From Thiohalocapsa sp. ML1 (GTDB taxonomy: Bacteria > Pseudomonadota > Gammaproteobacteria > Chromatiales > Chromatiaceae), in contig NZ_JABX01000001.1 of the NCBI RefSeq assembly GCF_001469165.1, forward strand, positions 124,001 to 188,000: a stretch of DNA of 64,000 nucleotides, read 5' to 3'. Within the stretch, counting starts at the first letter, position 1. Each line of letters opens with the position of its first letter. Shown here piece after piece: positions 39,625 to 48,690 of the stretch. The translations under genes and the position numbers were made by a program. The notes below the pieces were generated by a model. It was given only the letters and a program-made list of their open reading frames with translations, searched no databases and was not told the DNA's origin.

Positions 39625-39959
39625 CAGTCGTCTTCCTCGTGCTCCAGCACGGTGCCGGTGGCCGCGTCCACCAGCACCTCCAAGCGGCGGCCGTCCGGGG
39701 TGATGACCTTGAGCTCGTAGACCCAGCGGCCGTGCTCGCGCTCCAGCTCGACCTCGACGATGTCGCCCGGCATCGCGGCGTGCACCACGGTCAGGATCTC
39801 GGCCAGCGGGCGGACCTCGCCGCGGGCGAGCGCGGCGCGGGCGCGGTCGTGGTCATGCTCATGCGTGCCGGCCGGGTCCACGGACCCCAGCAGCAGCGGC
39901 ACGGCCAGCAGCGCCCAGGGACGGGCGCGGCGGGCCGCGGTCGGCAGGAGCGGTTGCAT
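39624..39959 (-). CDS. PepSY-domain periplasmic protein
   Basis: A 111-residue protein with a signal peptide (MQPLLPTAARRARPWALLAV, cleavage near residue 30), a histidine-rich HEHDHDRA stretch and one PepSY domain (GEVRPLAEILTVVHAAMPGD, VYELKVITPDGRRLEVLVDA, TGTVLEHEEDD). Start ATG at 39959 was chosen for the signal peptide. PepSY proteins often sit beside two-component and heme/metal genes. It may act as accessory sensor for the kinase downstream (inference). Confidence 0.82.
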   Translation of the reverse strand: MQPLLPTAARRARPWALLAVPLLLGSVDPAGTHEHDHDRARAALARGEVRPLAEILTVVHAAMPGDIVEVELEREHGRWVYELKVITPDGRRLEVLVDAATGTVLEHEEDD

Positions 39960-40228
39960 GACGTTGCTCCGGCGCTGTTGCGCCTGTTGCCTCGGGGTTG
40001 CGGCGGGCCGCGCGCGGCGCCCGCTCGGCACGCAGTGCGCGGCCCTGCCGCCCGAGCATGGTGTGCCTTGCCACCTGACGAAAGGCTGACAGGGCCGTAC
40101 AGGGATCGGTCAGTAGCCGCTCGGTACTCTGCATCGCAAGCGTGCTGCCGAGGCCGCCGGGCAAGGGTCCGACGCCGGGCGGCAGCCGCGATGTGCATGC
40201 ATCTTTGCAGACAACGGAGCGACTCGCC

Positions 40229-40846
40229 ATGACGTTGCAGACCTTGACCGGCGGTGCAGGCGCCGCACCCGCCAGCCAGTCCGACGCCAGCCGCGTACGG
40301 GTCTGGGACCTGCTGGTGCGCATCTTCCACTGGTCCCTGGTGGGGGGCTTCGCGACGGCCTTCATCGTCGAGGACGATCTTCTCGGCGTGCACGTCTGGG
40401 CCGGCTATCTGGTGCTGACGCTGATCGCCGTGCGCCTGGTCTGGGGCGTCATCGGCACGCGCCACGCGCGCTTCACGGACTTCGTCCGCGGGCCGCGGCA
40501 GGTGCTCGGCTACATCCGCGACGCGCTGCGCCTCAAAGCGCCGCGCTACCTGGGCCACAACCCCGCGGGCGGCGCGATGGTCGTCGCGCTGCTCTTGCTG
40601 GTGGGCCTGACCGGCCTCAGCGGCATGGCGCTGTACGGCGCGCAGGAGCTCTCCGGCCCCTTGGCGCCGCTCATGGCGGGCACGTCCGCCGCGACGGGCG
40701 AGGTGCTGGAAGAGACCCACGAGGTGCTGGCCAACCTGACCCTCGGCTTCATCGTGCTGCATGTGGCCGGCGTGCTGTTCTCAAGCCTCGCGCATCGCGA
40801 AAACCTCGTCGGCGGCATGCTGAGCGGCCGCAAGCGCCGCGACTGA
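40229..40846 (+). CDS. Cytochrome b561-type membrane protein
   Basis: A 205-residue protein with four hydrophobic helices and the heme-ligand histidines in RIFHWSLVGGF, GVHVWAGYLVL, and ETHEVLANLTLGFIVLHVAG. It resembles the diheme b-type cytochrome that is encoded with SHP and DHC cytochromes and passes electrons from the quinone pool to them. Start ATG at 40229 with CGGAG upstream. First gene of a three-gene plus-strand operon. Confidence 0.88.
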   Translation: MTLQTLTGGAGAAPASQSDASRVRVWDLLVRIFHWSLVGGFATAFIVEDDLLGVHVWAGYLVLTLIAVRLVWGVIGTRHARFTDFVRGPRQVLGYIRDALRLKAPRYLGHNPAGGAMVVALLLLVGLTGLSGMALYGAQELSGPLAPLMAGTSAATGEVLEETHEVLANLTLGFIVLHVAGVLFSSLAHRENLVGGMLSGRKRRD

Positions 40847-40861
40847 CCGGAGGACGGCACG

Positions 40862-41236
40862 ATGACCAACACCAACCCCCATCGGTCCGTTTCGCTGCTC
40901 TGCGCCGGCCTGCTCGCGGCTGCCGCTGCCGTGCCGGCGGCAGCGGCCGGCGATGCCGCCGCCGGCGCCGCGGCCTGGGCCGCGCAGCACTCGCAGGCGG
41001 GCGGCGGCGAAGCCCGTAGCTGCGCGAGCTGCCACGGCGAGGACCTGACCGGGCCGGGCCGGCACGCGACGACGGGCAAGCCCATCAAGCCGCTCGCACC
41101 GTCGGTCAACCCCGCCCGGCTCACCGATGAGGCCAAGGTCGAGAAGTGGCTGCGGCGCAACTGCAACTGGACGCTCGGCCGCGCATGCACGGCCGCGGAG
41201 AAGGCGGACTTCCTCGCCTACATCGCCAGCCAGTGA
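40862..41236 (+). CDS. SHP-like monoheme cytochrome c (DUF1924)
   Basis: A 124-residue periplasmic protein: signal peptide to about residue 28 (VPAAAAGD), one heme site SCASCHGEDLTGPG and a C-terminal CNWTLGRACTAAEKADFLAY. The disulfide-capable cysteines in the last segment and overall size match sphaeroides heme protein (SHP), an oxygen- and NO-binding high-spin cytochrome. It follows the b-type cytochrome by 15 bp with GGAGGACGG upstream of its start. Confidence 0.82.
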   Translation: MTNTNPHRSVSLLCAGLLAAAAAVPAAAAGDAAAGAAAWAAQHSQAGGGEARSCASCHGEDLTGPGRHATTGKPIKPLAPSVNPARLTDEAKVEKWLRRNCNWTLGRACTAAEKADFLAYIASQ

Positions 41237-41268
41237 CCCGACGCACCGACCACACCGGAGAGCAACCC

Positions 41269-41856
41269 ATGAAAGCAACCCTTGTCCTGGCCGGCGGCCT
41301 CACCGCGGCCCTGCTGGCGCTCGGCGCCGCCGGGCTCGCCGTCGGCGATGACGACGACGATGACGACCACCATGAGCACCACAAGCGTGGTTGGGTGGAG
41401 CCCGGCGAGGACGTGCAGCCCGTCGCCAACGCCGCCTACGCCGAGGAATGCGGCGCCTGCCACATGGCCTATCAGCCGGGCCTGCTGCCGATGGACGCCT
41501 GGCGGCAGATCATGGCCCCCGAGGCGCTCGGGGATCACTATGGCGACGACGCCTCGCTGTCCACGGACCTGCGCGCGGAGATCGCGGGCTATCTCGCCGC
41601 CAACGCGGCGGAGCGCTCGGGCAAGTCCCGGGCGCGGGCCTTCTCGGTGGGGGATGCCGGCACCGAGGCGCTGCCGCGCATCACCGCGACCCGCTACTTC
41701 CGCAACGAGCACCACGAGATTCCGACCCGCATGGTCGCCGGCAACCCGGACGTGGGCAGCCTCAGCAACTGCAACGCCTGCCATCAGGGTGCGGACGAGG
41801 GCGTCTACAACGAGCATCGCGTCAACATCCCGGGCGTCGGCCGCTGGGACGACTGA
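41269..41856 (+). CDS. Diheme cytochrome c (DHC-like)
   Basis: A 195-residue periplasmic protein. After the signal peptide comes an acidic/histidine-rich run (seven Asp, then HHEHHK), then heme site 1 ECGACHMAYQPG and heme site 2 SNCNACHQGADEG. It corresponds to DHC, the redox partner of SHP. The start at 41269 (MKATLVLAGG) gives the signal peptide. It follows the SHP gene by 32 bp. The Asp/His run could bind metal ions, which is of note given the metal-efflux genes that follow. Confidence 0.88.
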   Translation: MKATLVLAGGLTAALLALGAAGLAVGDDDDDDDHHEHHKRGWVEPGEDVQPVANAAYAEECGACHMAYQPGLLPMDAWRQIMAPEALGDHYGDDASLSTDLRAEIAGYLAANAAERSGKSRARAFSVGDAGTEALPRITATRYFRNEHHEIPTRMVAGNPDVGSLSNCNACHQGADEGVYNEHRVNIPGVGRWDD

Positions 41857-42052
41857 GTCTCGCGCCGCCGCGCTGCCGACGCCGAGACCGGATGCGACCG
41901 AGCGCGCCGTGCCGACGCCGGCCGAGCGCGCCGGTCGCATTCAGCTTGGGTTCAGGTTCGGCGGCTACCGTCAATGCTGCATCAGCCGCCGACCGATCGG
42001 TGCCGCGACAGTCCCGGCGCAGCCCAACCCATCATCTCCAGTGCCTTGCGCT

Positions 42053-43336
42053 ATGCCCCATGCCCCAACACAGCGACGAGCTGGCCGAGCGCGATTGCTC
42101 TTGCCCGGACTCCTCTGCCTGATCGCGCTGCTGCCGCCCCCCGCGGCGCCTGCCGACGCCCCGGCAGAGGGCGCGCGCCCGAGCCTCGCCGAGGTCGTCG
42201 AGGGCACGCTCGCAGCGGCCGGACAGCTCGTGCGCGCCGACGCGCTGCGCGGTGAGGCCGCTGCCGTGCGCCAACAGGCCGGCGCCTTCACCGCCGCGGA
42301 CCCGGGGCTGCGGCTCAAAGGCGTCACCGACCAGTTCAACGCGGACGCCGGCGCCTATGCGCTCGAAGCCCTCGTGGAGCTGCCGCTGTGGCTGCCGGGC
42401 CAGCGCCGCGCGCGGCTGGAGCTGGCCCGCGCACTCGGCGTGCGCGCCGATGCGCTGGCCGGGCTGCTGCGCTGGGAGGTCACGGGCGCCGTGCGTGACG
42501 CCGTTTGGGAGGTCGCGCTCGCCAAGGTGCAGGCCGACCAGGCGCGCACGGCCTACGCGGCCGCAGAGGCGCTCCAGGCCGTCGTCGCGAAGCGCTATGC
42601 GGCCGGCGAGCTGGCGCGGCTGGACCTGCTGACGGCCGAGCAGGAGACGCTTGCGCGCGCCGCCGAGCTCACCACCGCCGACGCGGACCTCGCCCGGGCG
42701 GAGGCCGCCTACGCGACGCTGACCGGGCGCACGGAGCTGCCGTTGCCGCCGGAGCCCGGCGGCAATGCGGCCACAGCAGATGCGCCCGCGCCGCTGCTGC
42801 CGGAGCACCACCCGCTGCTCGTCGCCGCCAACGCGGCCCTAGGGCGGGCGCGCGCCGAGCGCGACCGCGTGGCGAGCGAGCGTCGCGGCCATCCGATCCT
42901 GAGCCTGGGCGGCGTGCGGGTGCGCGACGACCCGCGGCTGGATGGCGACAACACCGTGCAGGTCGAGGTTTCCATCCCGTTCGGGCTGCGCAGCCACGCG
43001 GCACCGGCGCTGGCCGCGAGCGAGCGCGAGGTCACCGACCAGCTCGCCGAGCTGCACCGCCTGCGGCGCGCCGCCGAGGGGGAGCTGGTGGAGGCGGTGC
43101 TCGGCCGCCGCGGCGCCGCCGCAGCGCTCGCTGTCGCCGAGGCGCGCGCGCGGCTCGCCGCGGACGCGCTCGCGGTGGCGGAGCGGGGCTTTGAGCTCGG
43201 CGAGACGGACCTCTCGGAACGCCTGCTCGCCGAGCGCCGTGCACGCGAAGCACAACTGGATCTGGCGCTCCGGCGCGCCGAGCAGGGCCAGGCGCTGGCC
43301 CGCGTCAATCAAGCCTTGGGAATCCTGCCCGAATGA
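42053..43336 (+). CDS. TolC/CusC-family outer-membrane efflux protein
   Basis: A 427-residue outer-membrane factor: signal peptide to about residue 37, then two rounds of long coiled-coil helices rich in Ala, Leu, Arg and Glu (residues 50-200 and 255-425) separated by the LPPEPGG and GHPILSLGGVRV strands. The ATG at 42053 was chosen to give the signal sequence; the frame is open far upstream. It overlaps the next gene by 4 bases (ATGA at 43333), and forms a tripartite pump with the two genes that follow. Confidence 0.88.
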   Translation: MPHAPTQRRAGRARLLLPGLLCLIALLPPPAAPADAPAEGARPSLAEVVEGTLAAAGQLVRADALRGEAAAVRQQAGAFTAADPGLRLKGVTDQFNADAGAYALEALVELPLWLPGQRRARLELARALGVRADALAGLLRWEVTGAVRDAVWEVALAKVQADQARTAYAAAEALQAVVAKRYAAGELARLDLLTAEQETLARAAELTTADADLARAEAAYATLTGRTELPLPPEPGGNAATADAPAPLLPEHHPLLVAANAALGRARAERDRVASERRGHPILSLGGVRVRDDPRLDGDNTVQVEVSIPFGLRSHAAPALAASEREVTDQLAELHRLRRAAEGELVEAVLGRRGAAAALAVAEARARLAADALAVAERGFELGETDLSERLLAERRAREAQLDLALRRAEQGQALARVNQALGILPE

Positions 43337-44532
43337 TGTCGAACACCTCGAGAACCGTTCTTGCACGCGCCGTTGCCGGTCCGCGCCGCCGCGCCCGGCG
43401 CCTCGCCGTCGTGCTGCTGCCCGCGTTGGCGGGGCTGGCGAGCCTCGCCGGCTGGGCCGCCGAGCCGGTGTCGCTGACGCCGGAGCAGCAGCGCGCCTTC
43501 GGCATCGAGCTCGCGCCGGTGGTGCCCGCCGCGAGCACGCTGACGCGCCGCTGGCCCGCCCGTGTCGCCGTGCCGAACCCGCAGTTGCAGGTGGTGGCCG
43601 CGCGCCAGGCCGGCGTCATCGAGTCGCTGCTGGTGGCCGAGGGCGAGCAGGTGACGGCGGGCCAGTTGCTCGCGCGGCTGCAGAGCCCCGATCTGGTTGC
43701 CATCCAGAGCGATTACTTGGAAGCCCTGACCCGGCTCACGCTGGCCGAGAGCGAGGTCGCCCGCGACCGCATGCTCCAGCGCGAGGGCGTCATCGCGGAG
43801 CGCCGGCTGCTGGAAAGCCGCGCGCGCCGGGATGAGCTGCAGACCCTGGCCGCGCAGCGCCGCCAGGTGCTGGCGCTGGCGGGCATGTCGGAGGCCGACA
43901 TCGACCGCCTGGCCGAGACCCGCACCCTGACCTCCAGCCTGCCGGTGCGCGCGCCCATCGGCGGCGTGGTGCTGGAGCAGATGGTCGGCACCGGCGAGTC
44001 CGTGCCGGCCGCGGCGCCGCTGTATCAGATCGCGGATCTCAGCGCGCTGTGGGTCGAGGTGCACGTGCCGGTGGAGCAGCTCGAAGGGATCGGCACCGGC
44101 AGCCGCGCGCTGCTGTCGGAGTCCGGCATCGAGGCGCGCATCGTCACCGTCGGCCGTCTGGTGCACGGCGAGGACCAAGGCGTGCTGGTGCGCGCGAAGG
44201 TCACGGACGGCGCGGAGCGGCTGCGCCCCGGCCAGTTCGTCGAGGTGCAGCTCGCCACCGCGACCGCCGCCGGCGAGCGCTGGCGCGTGCCGGCGGCGGC
44301 GGTGGTGCGCCAGGGTGGCGCGACCTATGTGTTCGTTGCGCGGGATGAGGGCTTCGCGCCGCTGCCGGTGGCGCTGGTCGCGGAGGAGGAGGGCGAGACC
44401 GTCCTGTCCGGTCCGCTCACGACGGCCGAGCGCGTCGTCGTCGCCGGCGTCATCGAGCTGAAGGCCGCCTGGCTCGGGGCCGAGGCGACGGCCGAGGAGG
44501 CCGCCGCGGCCGACGGCGAGGCCGCGCACTGA
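43333..44532 (+). CDS. RND efflux periplasmic adaptor (CusB type)
   Basis: A 399-residue membrane-fusion protein. It has an N-terminal signal segment, then LTRRWPARVAVPNPQLQVVA, the lipoyl half-motifs GVIESLLVAEGEQVTAGQLL and LPVRAPIGGVVLEQMVGTGE around a coiled-coil hairpin, and beta-barrel/membrane-proximal domains (YQIADLSALWVEVHVP). No N-terminal metal-binding Met/His extension was seen. Overlaps both neighbours by a few bases, so the three pump genes are translated together. Confidence 0.9.
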   Translation: MMSNTSRTVLARAVAGPRRRARRLAVVLLPALAGLASLAGWAAEPVSLTPEQQRAFGIELAPVVPAASTLTRRWPARVAVPNPQLQVVAARQAGVIESLLVAEGEQVTAGQLLARLQSPDLVAIQSDYLEALTRLTLAESEVARDRMLQREGVIAERRLLESRARRDELQTLAAQRRQVLALAGMSEADIDRLAETRTLTSSLPVRAPIGGVVLEQMVGTGESVPAAAPLYQIADLSALWVEVHVPVEQLEGIGTGSRALLSESGIEARIVTVGRLVHGEDQGVLVRAKVTDGAERLRPGQFVEVQLATATAAGERWRVPAAAVVRQGGATYVFVARDEGFAPLPVALVAEEEGETVLSGPLTTAERVVVAGVIELKAAWLGAEATAEEAAAADGEAAH

Positions 44533-47500
44533 TGCTCGCCCGTCTCATCGCCTTCTCGCTCACCCAGCGGGCGTTCACGCTGCTGCTTGCGCTCGGCCTC
44601 GCCGCCGCCGGTTGGTACGCCTTTCTGAGCACGCCGATCGATGCGTTTCCGGACGTGTCGGTGCCGCAGGTCAAGATCGTCATGAAGGCGCCCGGCATGA
44701 CGCCGGAGGAGATCGAGACGCGCATCACCAGCCGCGTGGAGGTCGAGATGCTCGGCATCCCGGGCCAGACCATGCTGCGCTCCATCGCCAAGTACGGTCT
44801 CACGGACATCACCGTGGACTTCGCCGAGGGCACGGACATCTACTGGGCGCGCCAGCAGGTGGCGGAGCGGCTCGCCGCCATCCGCGGCGACCTGCCGGAC
44901 GGCGTCGACGGCGGCCTCGCGCCGCTGACCACGCCGCTCGGCGAGATGTTCATGTTCAGCATCCAAGGTGACGGGCTGACGCTGGCCGAGAAGCGCGACC
45001 TGCTGGACTGGACCATCCGCCCGGCGCTGCGCGCGGTGCCCGGCGTCGCGGACGTGAACGCGCTCGGCGGCCTCGTGACCACCTACGAGATCGAGCCCGA
45101 CAACGCCCGCATGAGCGCCGCCGGCATCAGCCTGGAGCAGCTCGGCGCCGCCGTGACGGCGAGCAACCGCAACGATGGCGCCGGGCGCCTCGCCGACGGC
45201 GAGGAGGTGCTGCTGGTGCGCAGCGAAGGCGCCATCAAGACCCTGGACGACTTAGGCGCCATCGTCGTCGGCGGCGACGCCCGCCAGCCGGTGCGGGTGC
45301 GCGACATCGCCGAGGTGCGCTACGCCGCGCTGACCCGCTACGGCGCCGTCACGCGCAACGGCGAGGGCGAGACCGTGCAGGGGCTGGTGCTCGGGCTGCG
45401 CGGCGCCAACGCCCGCGAGGTGGTGGCGGCGGTGAAGGCCAAGCTCGACGAGCTCGCCCCGGCGCTGCCGGCGGGCGTCCACATCGAGGTCTTCTACGAC
45501 CGCGGCCAGCTCGTAGACCGCGCCGTCACCACGGTGAGCACGGCGCTGGCGCACGCCGTGGTGCTGGTGATGCTGATGCTGGTGCTGTTCCTGGGCGACC
45601 TGCGCGCGGCGCTGACGGTGGCGCTGATCCTGCCCTTTGCGGCGCTCGCGACCTTCGTGCTCATGCGCTGGTTCGGCCTGTCCGCGAACCTGATGTCCTT
45701 GGGCGGGCTTGCGATTGCCATCGGCATGCTGGTGGATGCGGCCGTCGTCGTGGTCGAGAACATCGTGACGCAGCTCTCGCGCGCCGGCGGCGGCGAGCAC
45801 GCCGACGGCGCGGCCCGCGCGCAGCGGCTGCCGCGGCTGCACCTGATCTTCCGCGCGACGCGAGAGGTGGCGGTGCCGGTGGCCTCCGGCACGCTCATCA
45901 TTATCATCGTCTTCCTGCCGCTGCTGACCCTGCAGGGGCTGGAGGGCAAGCTGTTCGTGCCCGTGGCGCTGACCATCGTGTTCGCGCTCGCGAGCGCGCT
46001 GGTGCTGTCGCTGACGGTGATTCCGGTGCTCGCGTCCTACCTGCTCGGCAAGGGCCACGCGCAGGAGCCGCGCCTGGTGCGCCTCTTGCTTCGCATCTAC
46101 GCGCCGTCGCTGCGCTGGGCGCTGCGGCACGAATGGGTGGTCATCGTGCTCGCGCTGGCGCTGCTGGTGGTGGCGGGCGCGCTGTACCTGGGTGTCGGCA
46201 AGACCTTCATGCCGACCATGGACGAGGGCGATCTCATCGTGCAGTTGGAGAAGCTGCCGTCCATCAATCTGGAGCAATCGCTCGACATCGACCTCAGCGT
46301 GCAGCGGGCCATCATGGCGCAAGTGCCGGAGGTGCGCGGCGTCGTCGCCCGCACCGGCTCCGACGAGCTGGGGCTGGACCCGATGGGGCTGAACCAGACC
46401 GACAGCTTTCTGGTGCTGGCGCCGCCGGAGGAATGGCGGTTTGCGAGCAAGGACGACCTCATCGATGCCATCCGCGCCGTGCTGGAGGACTTTCCGGGGC
46501 TCGACTACGCCTTCACGCAGCCCATCGAGATGCGCGTGTCGGAGATGCTGACCGGCGTGCGCGGCGACCTGGCCGTGAAGGTGTTCGGCGGCGATCAGGA
46601 CACCCTGAACCGCGTCACGGAGGAGATCGTCGCCGTGCTCGGGCGCATCGACGGCGCCGAGGACGTCTTCACGCCCCGCAACGAGGGCGCGCAGTACCTG
46701 AATCTGGTCATCGACCGCCTGGAGGCCGGCCGGCTCGGCGTGGATGCCGACGCGCTCGCGGCCATGCTGCGCGCGCAGGTGGAGGGGCTGCCCATCGGCA
46801 CGGTCTACCGCGAGGGCAAGCGCCGGCCGCTGGTGATCCGCGGCTCCGAGGCGCTGCGCACGTCGCCGGCGCGCTTTCGGGGCCTGCGGCTCGCGCTGCC
46901 GGACGGGCGCTCCGTCCCCATCGAAAACCTGGTGCACATGGAGCGCGCCGAGGGGCCGGTGGTGCTGTCGCGCGAGCTCGGCAACCGTATGGCGACGGCG
47001 ATCGCAAACGTGACCGGGCGCGACCTGGTGGGCTTCGTCGAGGAGGCCCGCGCCGCCGTCGCCGAGCAGGTGACGTTGCCCACCGGCTACTGGATCGAGT
47101 GGGGCGGCGAGTTCGAGAACCAGCAGCGTGCGGCGGCCCGCCTCGCGCTGGTGGTGCCGGTGGCGCTGGTGCTGATCTTTCTGGTGCTGTTCTCCACCTT
47201 CGGGTCCGTGCGCCAGTCCTTGCTGGTGCTGGCTAACATCCCGTTTGCGCTCATCGGCGGCGTCTTCGCGCTGTCCATCACCGGCGTCTATCTGTCCGTG
47301 CCGGCGTCGGTGGGCTTCATCGCGCTGCTCGGCATCGCCGTGCTGAACGGCGTGGTGCTCGTGACCTGGTTCAACCAACTGCGAGCGCTGGGCCGGCCCA
47401 TGGAGGAGGTGGTCGTCGAAGGCGCCATGCGCCGCCTGCGCCCGGTGCTGATGACCGCCACCACCGCCGCGTTCGGCTTGGCACCGCTGCTGTCCGCCAG

Positions 47501-47615
47501 CGGCCCCGGCTCCGAGATCCAGCAGCCGCTCGCCATCGTCGTCATCGGCGGGCTCGTGTCCTCGACGGTGCTGACGCTGGTGCTGCTGCCGATGCTCTAC
47601 CGGCGTTTCGGCTGA
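44532..47615 (+). CDS. Heavy-metal efflux RND permease (CusA/CzcA family)
   Basis: A 1027-residue inner-membrane pump with 12 helices. The proton-relay TM4 segment reads GLAIAIGMLVDAAVVVVEN, close to the CusA form (a single Asp and Glu, without the extra Asp of CzcA), favouring monovalent Cu/Ag over divalent ions; the three methionine ligands of CusA could not be fixed by eye. Other marks are TPIDAFPDVSVPQVKI near the N-terminus, FYDRGQLVDRAV and PTMDEGDLIVQLEKLPS. The permease of the operon beginning at 42053. Confidence 0.92.
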   Translation: MLARLIAFSLTQRAFTLLLALGLAAAGWYAFLSTPIDAFPDVSVPQVKIVMKAPGMTPEEIETRITSRVEVEMLGIPGQTMLRSIAKYGLTDITVDFAEGTDIYWARQQVAERLAAIRGDLPDGVDGGLAPLTTPLGEMFMFSIQGDGLTLAEKRDLLDWTIRPALRAVPGVADVNALGGLVTTYEIEPDNARMSAAGISLEQLGAAVTASNRNDGAGRLADGEEVLLVRSEGAIKTLDDLGAIVVGGDARQPVRVRDIAEVRYAALTRYGAVTRNGEGETVQGLVLGLRGANAREVVAAVKAKLDELAPALPAGVHIEVFYDRGQLVDRAVTTVSTALAHAVVLVMLMLVLFLGDLRAALTVALILPFAALATFVLMRWFGLSANLMSLGGLAIAIGMLVDAAVVVVENIVTQLSRAGGGEHADGAARAQRLPRLHLIFRATREVAVPVASGTLIIIIVFLPLLTLQGLEGKLFVPVALTIVFALASALVLSLTVIPVLASYLLGKGHAQEPRLVRLLLRIYAPSLRWALRHEWVVIVLALALLVVAGALYLGVGKTFMPTMDEGDLIVQLEKLPSINLEQSLDIDLSVQRAIMAQVPEVRGVVARTGSDELGLDPMGLNQTDSFLVLAPPEEWRFASKDDLIDAIRAVLEDFPGLDYAFTQPIEMRVSEMLTGVRGDLAVKVFGGDQDTLNRVTEEIVAVLGRIDGAEDVFTPRNEGAQYLNLVIDRLEAGRLGVDADALAAMLRAQVEGLPIGTVYREGKRRPLVIRGSEALRTSPARFRGLRLALPDGRSVPIENLVHMERAEGPVVLSRELGNRMATAIANVTGRDLVGFVEEARAAVAEQVTLPTGYWIEWGGEFENQQRAAARLALVVPVALVLIFLVLFSTFGSVRQSLLVLANIPFALIGGVFALSITGVYLSVPASVGFIALLGIAVLNGVVLVTWFNQLRALGRPMEEVVVEGAMRRLRPVLMTATTAAFGLAPLLSASGPGSEIQQPLAIVVIGGLVSSTVLTLVLLPMLYRRFG

Positions 47616-47649
47616 GCGTAAAACCGTAGTCACTGACGGAGATTGGCCT

Positions 47650-47952
47650 ATGTCCCTATGCCTGCTCTATCTGATCTGCTCGCCGAAGGTCGAGGACAGC
47701 CTGTCGGAGTGGCTGCTGGAGCGCGGCGACCCGCCGGGGTTCACGAGCATGGCCGTGGCCGGGCATGGGTCCTCGGAGCATTCCATGACCCTGGCCGAGC
47801 AGGTGGCCGGGCGCAGCCGGCGTGTGCTGTTCCTGCTGGAGCTGAGTGAAGAACGCGCGCACGCGCTGATCGACGACCTGTCCGCGGCCTTCGGCGGCAG
47901 CGGCATCCACTACTGGCTGGCGCCCATTCACGCCGCCGGCCGAATCGACTGA
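47650..47952 (+). CDS. DUF3240 family protein
   Basis: A 100-residue soluble protein (MSLCLLYLICSPKVEDSLSE, ...GGSGIHYWLAPIHAAGRID) of the DUF3240 family, small ferredoxin-like-fold proteins usually encoded just after CzcA/CusA permeases, as here (34 bp gap). It may be a PII-like regulator of the pump, but this is not established. Cys4 and Cys10 near the N-terminus could bind metal. Confidence 0.85.
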   Translation: MSLCLLYLICSPKVEDSLSEWLLERGDPPGFTSMAVAGHGSSEHSMTLAEQVAGRSRRVLFLLELSEERAHALIDDLSAAFGGSGIHYWLAPIHAAGRID

Positions 47953-47988
47953 CGAAACCCATCGGGGACTGACCCCGGGAGCGCATCC

Positions 47989-48390
47989 ATGACGACAATC
48001 TGTTATCGAACCGCCGGACCTGCCGCGTTGCTGTCCTGCGTACTGGCACTGGCACTGACGGCGTGCGCAACGCAGCCGGCGTCGCGCACCGAAGCCGACC
48101 TCGCCATAGAGACATCCGCCGGGAGCCGCTACGAGGTGCACCGGGTACAGGTGCGACGCGATGCCGGCGCACTCAGCGTGAGCGGCGACATCGAGCACGT
48201 GCCGTCAATGCGCATGCTGGCGCCAGGGGCGGTCGAGGTCAGGGTCCTCGGCCCCGACGGCGTCGTGCTCGCCGAGAAAACGACCAAGCCGATGCGGCGA
48301 AACCTGCAGTCAAGCGATGCCCATTTCTACGTGCGCCTGCCGGTGGACCCGCCCGCCGGCAGCTCGGTGCAGATCGCGCACCAGAAATAG
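47989..48390 (+). CDS. Hypothetical lipoprotein
   Basis: A 133-residue protein with a lipobox signal (LALALTAC, cysteine at about residue 26) and a mature all-beta body (YEVHRVQVRRDAGALSVSGD, GAVEVRVLGPDGVVLAEK, FYVRLPVDPPAGSSVQI). It is the last gene of the metal-pump group, 36 bp from the DUF3240 gene. The sandwich-like strand pattern suggests a small periplasmic binding domain. I do not recognise a named family. Confidence 0.65.
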   Translation: MTTICYRTAGPAALLSCVLALALTACATQPASRTEADLAIETSAGSRYEVHRVQVRRDAGALSVSGDIEHVPSMRMLAPGAVEVRVLGPDGVVLAEKTTKPMRRNLQSSDAHFYVRLPVDPPAGSSVQIAHQK

Positions 48391-48690
48391 GGGAAGTACC
48401 GCCAATATGGAGCACCCCAAGGTCAGGCTGGTTGTCGCTTCCAGCACGTCGGACTGCAGCCGCAACCGGCCCTCTCCCAGAGGGCGCGCAGGGCTAAGGA
48501 GCGCGCCGCGCGCGACTTTCATGGTAATCCCGCGAGCGCAACCCCGGGCACGCCGAGCACGGTCCCGATCCAGAAGGCCAATCTTTCCAGAACGGGACGG
48601 CCATGCCCTCCAGGACCGTACGCAGCTCCGCCTCGGTCACGGTCGGTCCTTTGGAGTGGAGAAGATGGCGCCGCGCCCGCCGGCCGCATC
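48391..48690. other. 300-bp gap between convergent genes; no gene seen
   Basis: Lies between the 3' ends of the lipoprotein gene (plus) and homoserine dehydrogenase (minus). A minus-strand frame with the string VTEAELRTVLEGMAVPFW occurs around 48590-48650 but has no family match and soon ends. No clear intrinsic terminator was found for either gene. Confidence 0.55.

Noticed and set aside
48590-48650. Possible gene fragment VTEAELRTVLEG between the lipoprotein gene and hom
   Set aside because: Too short, no family match and interrupted; recorded only as a gap.
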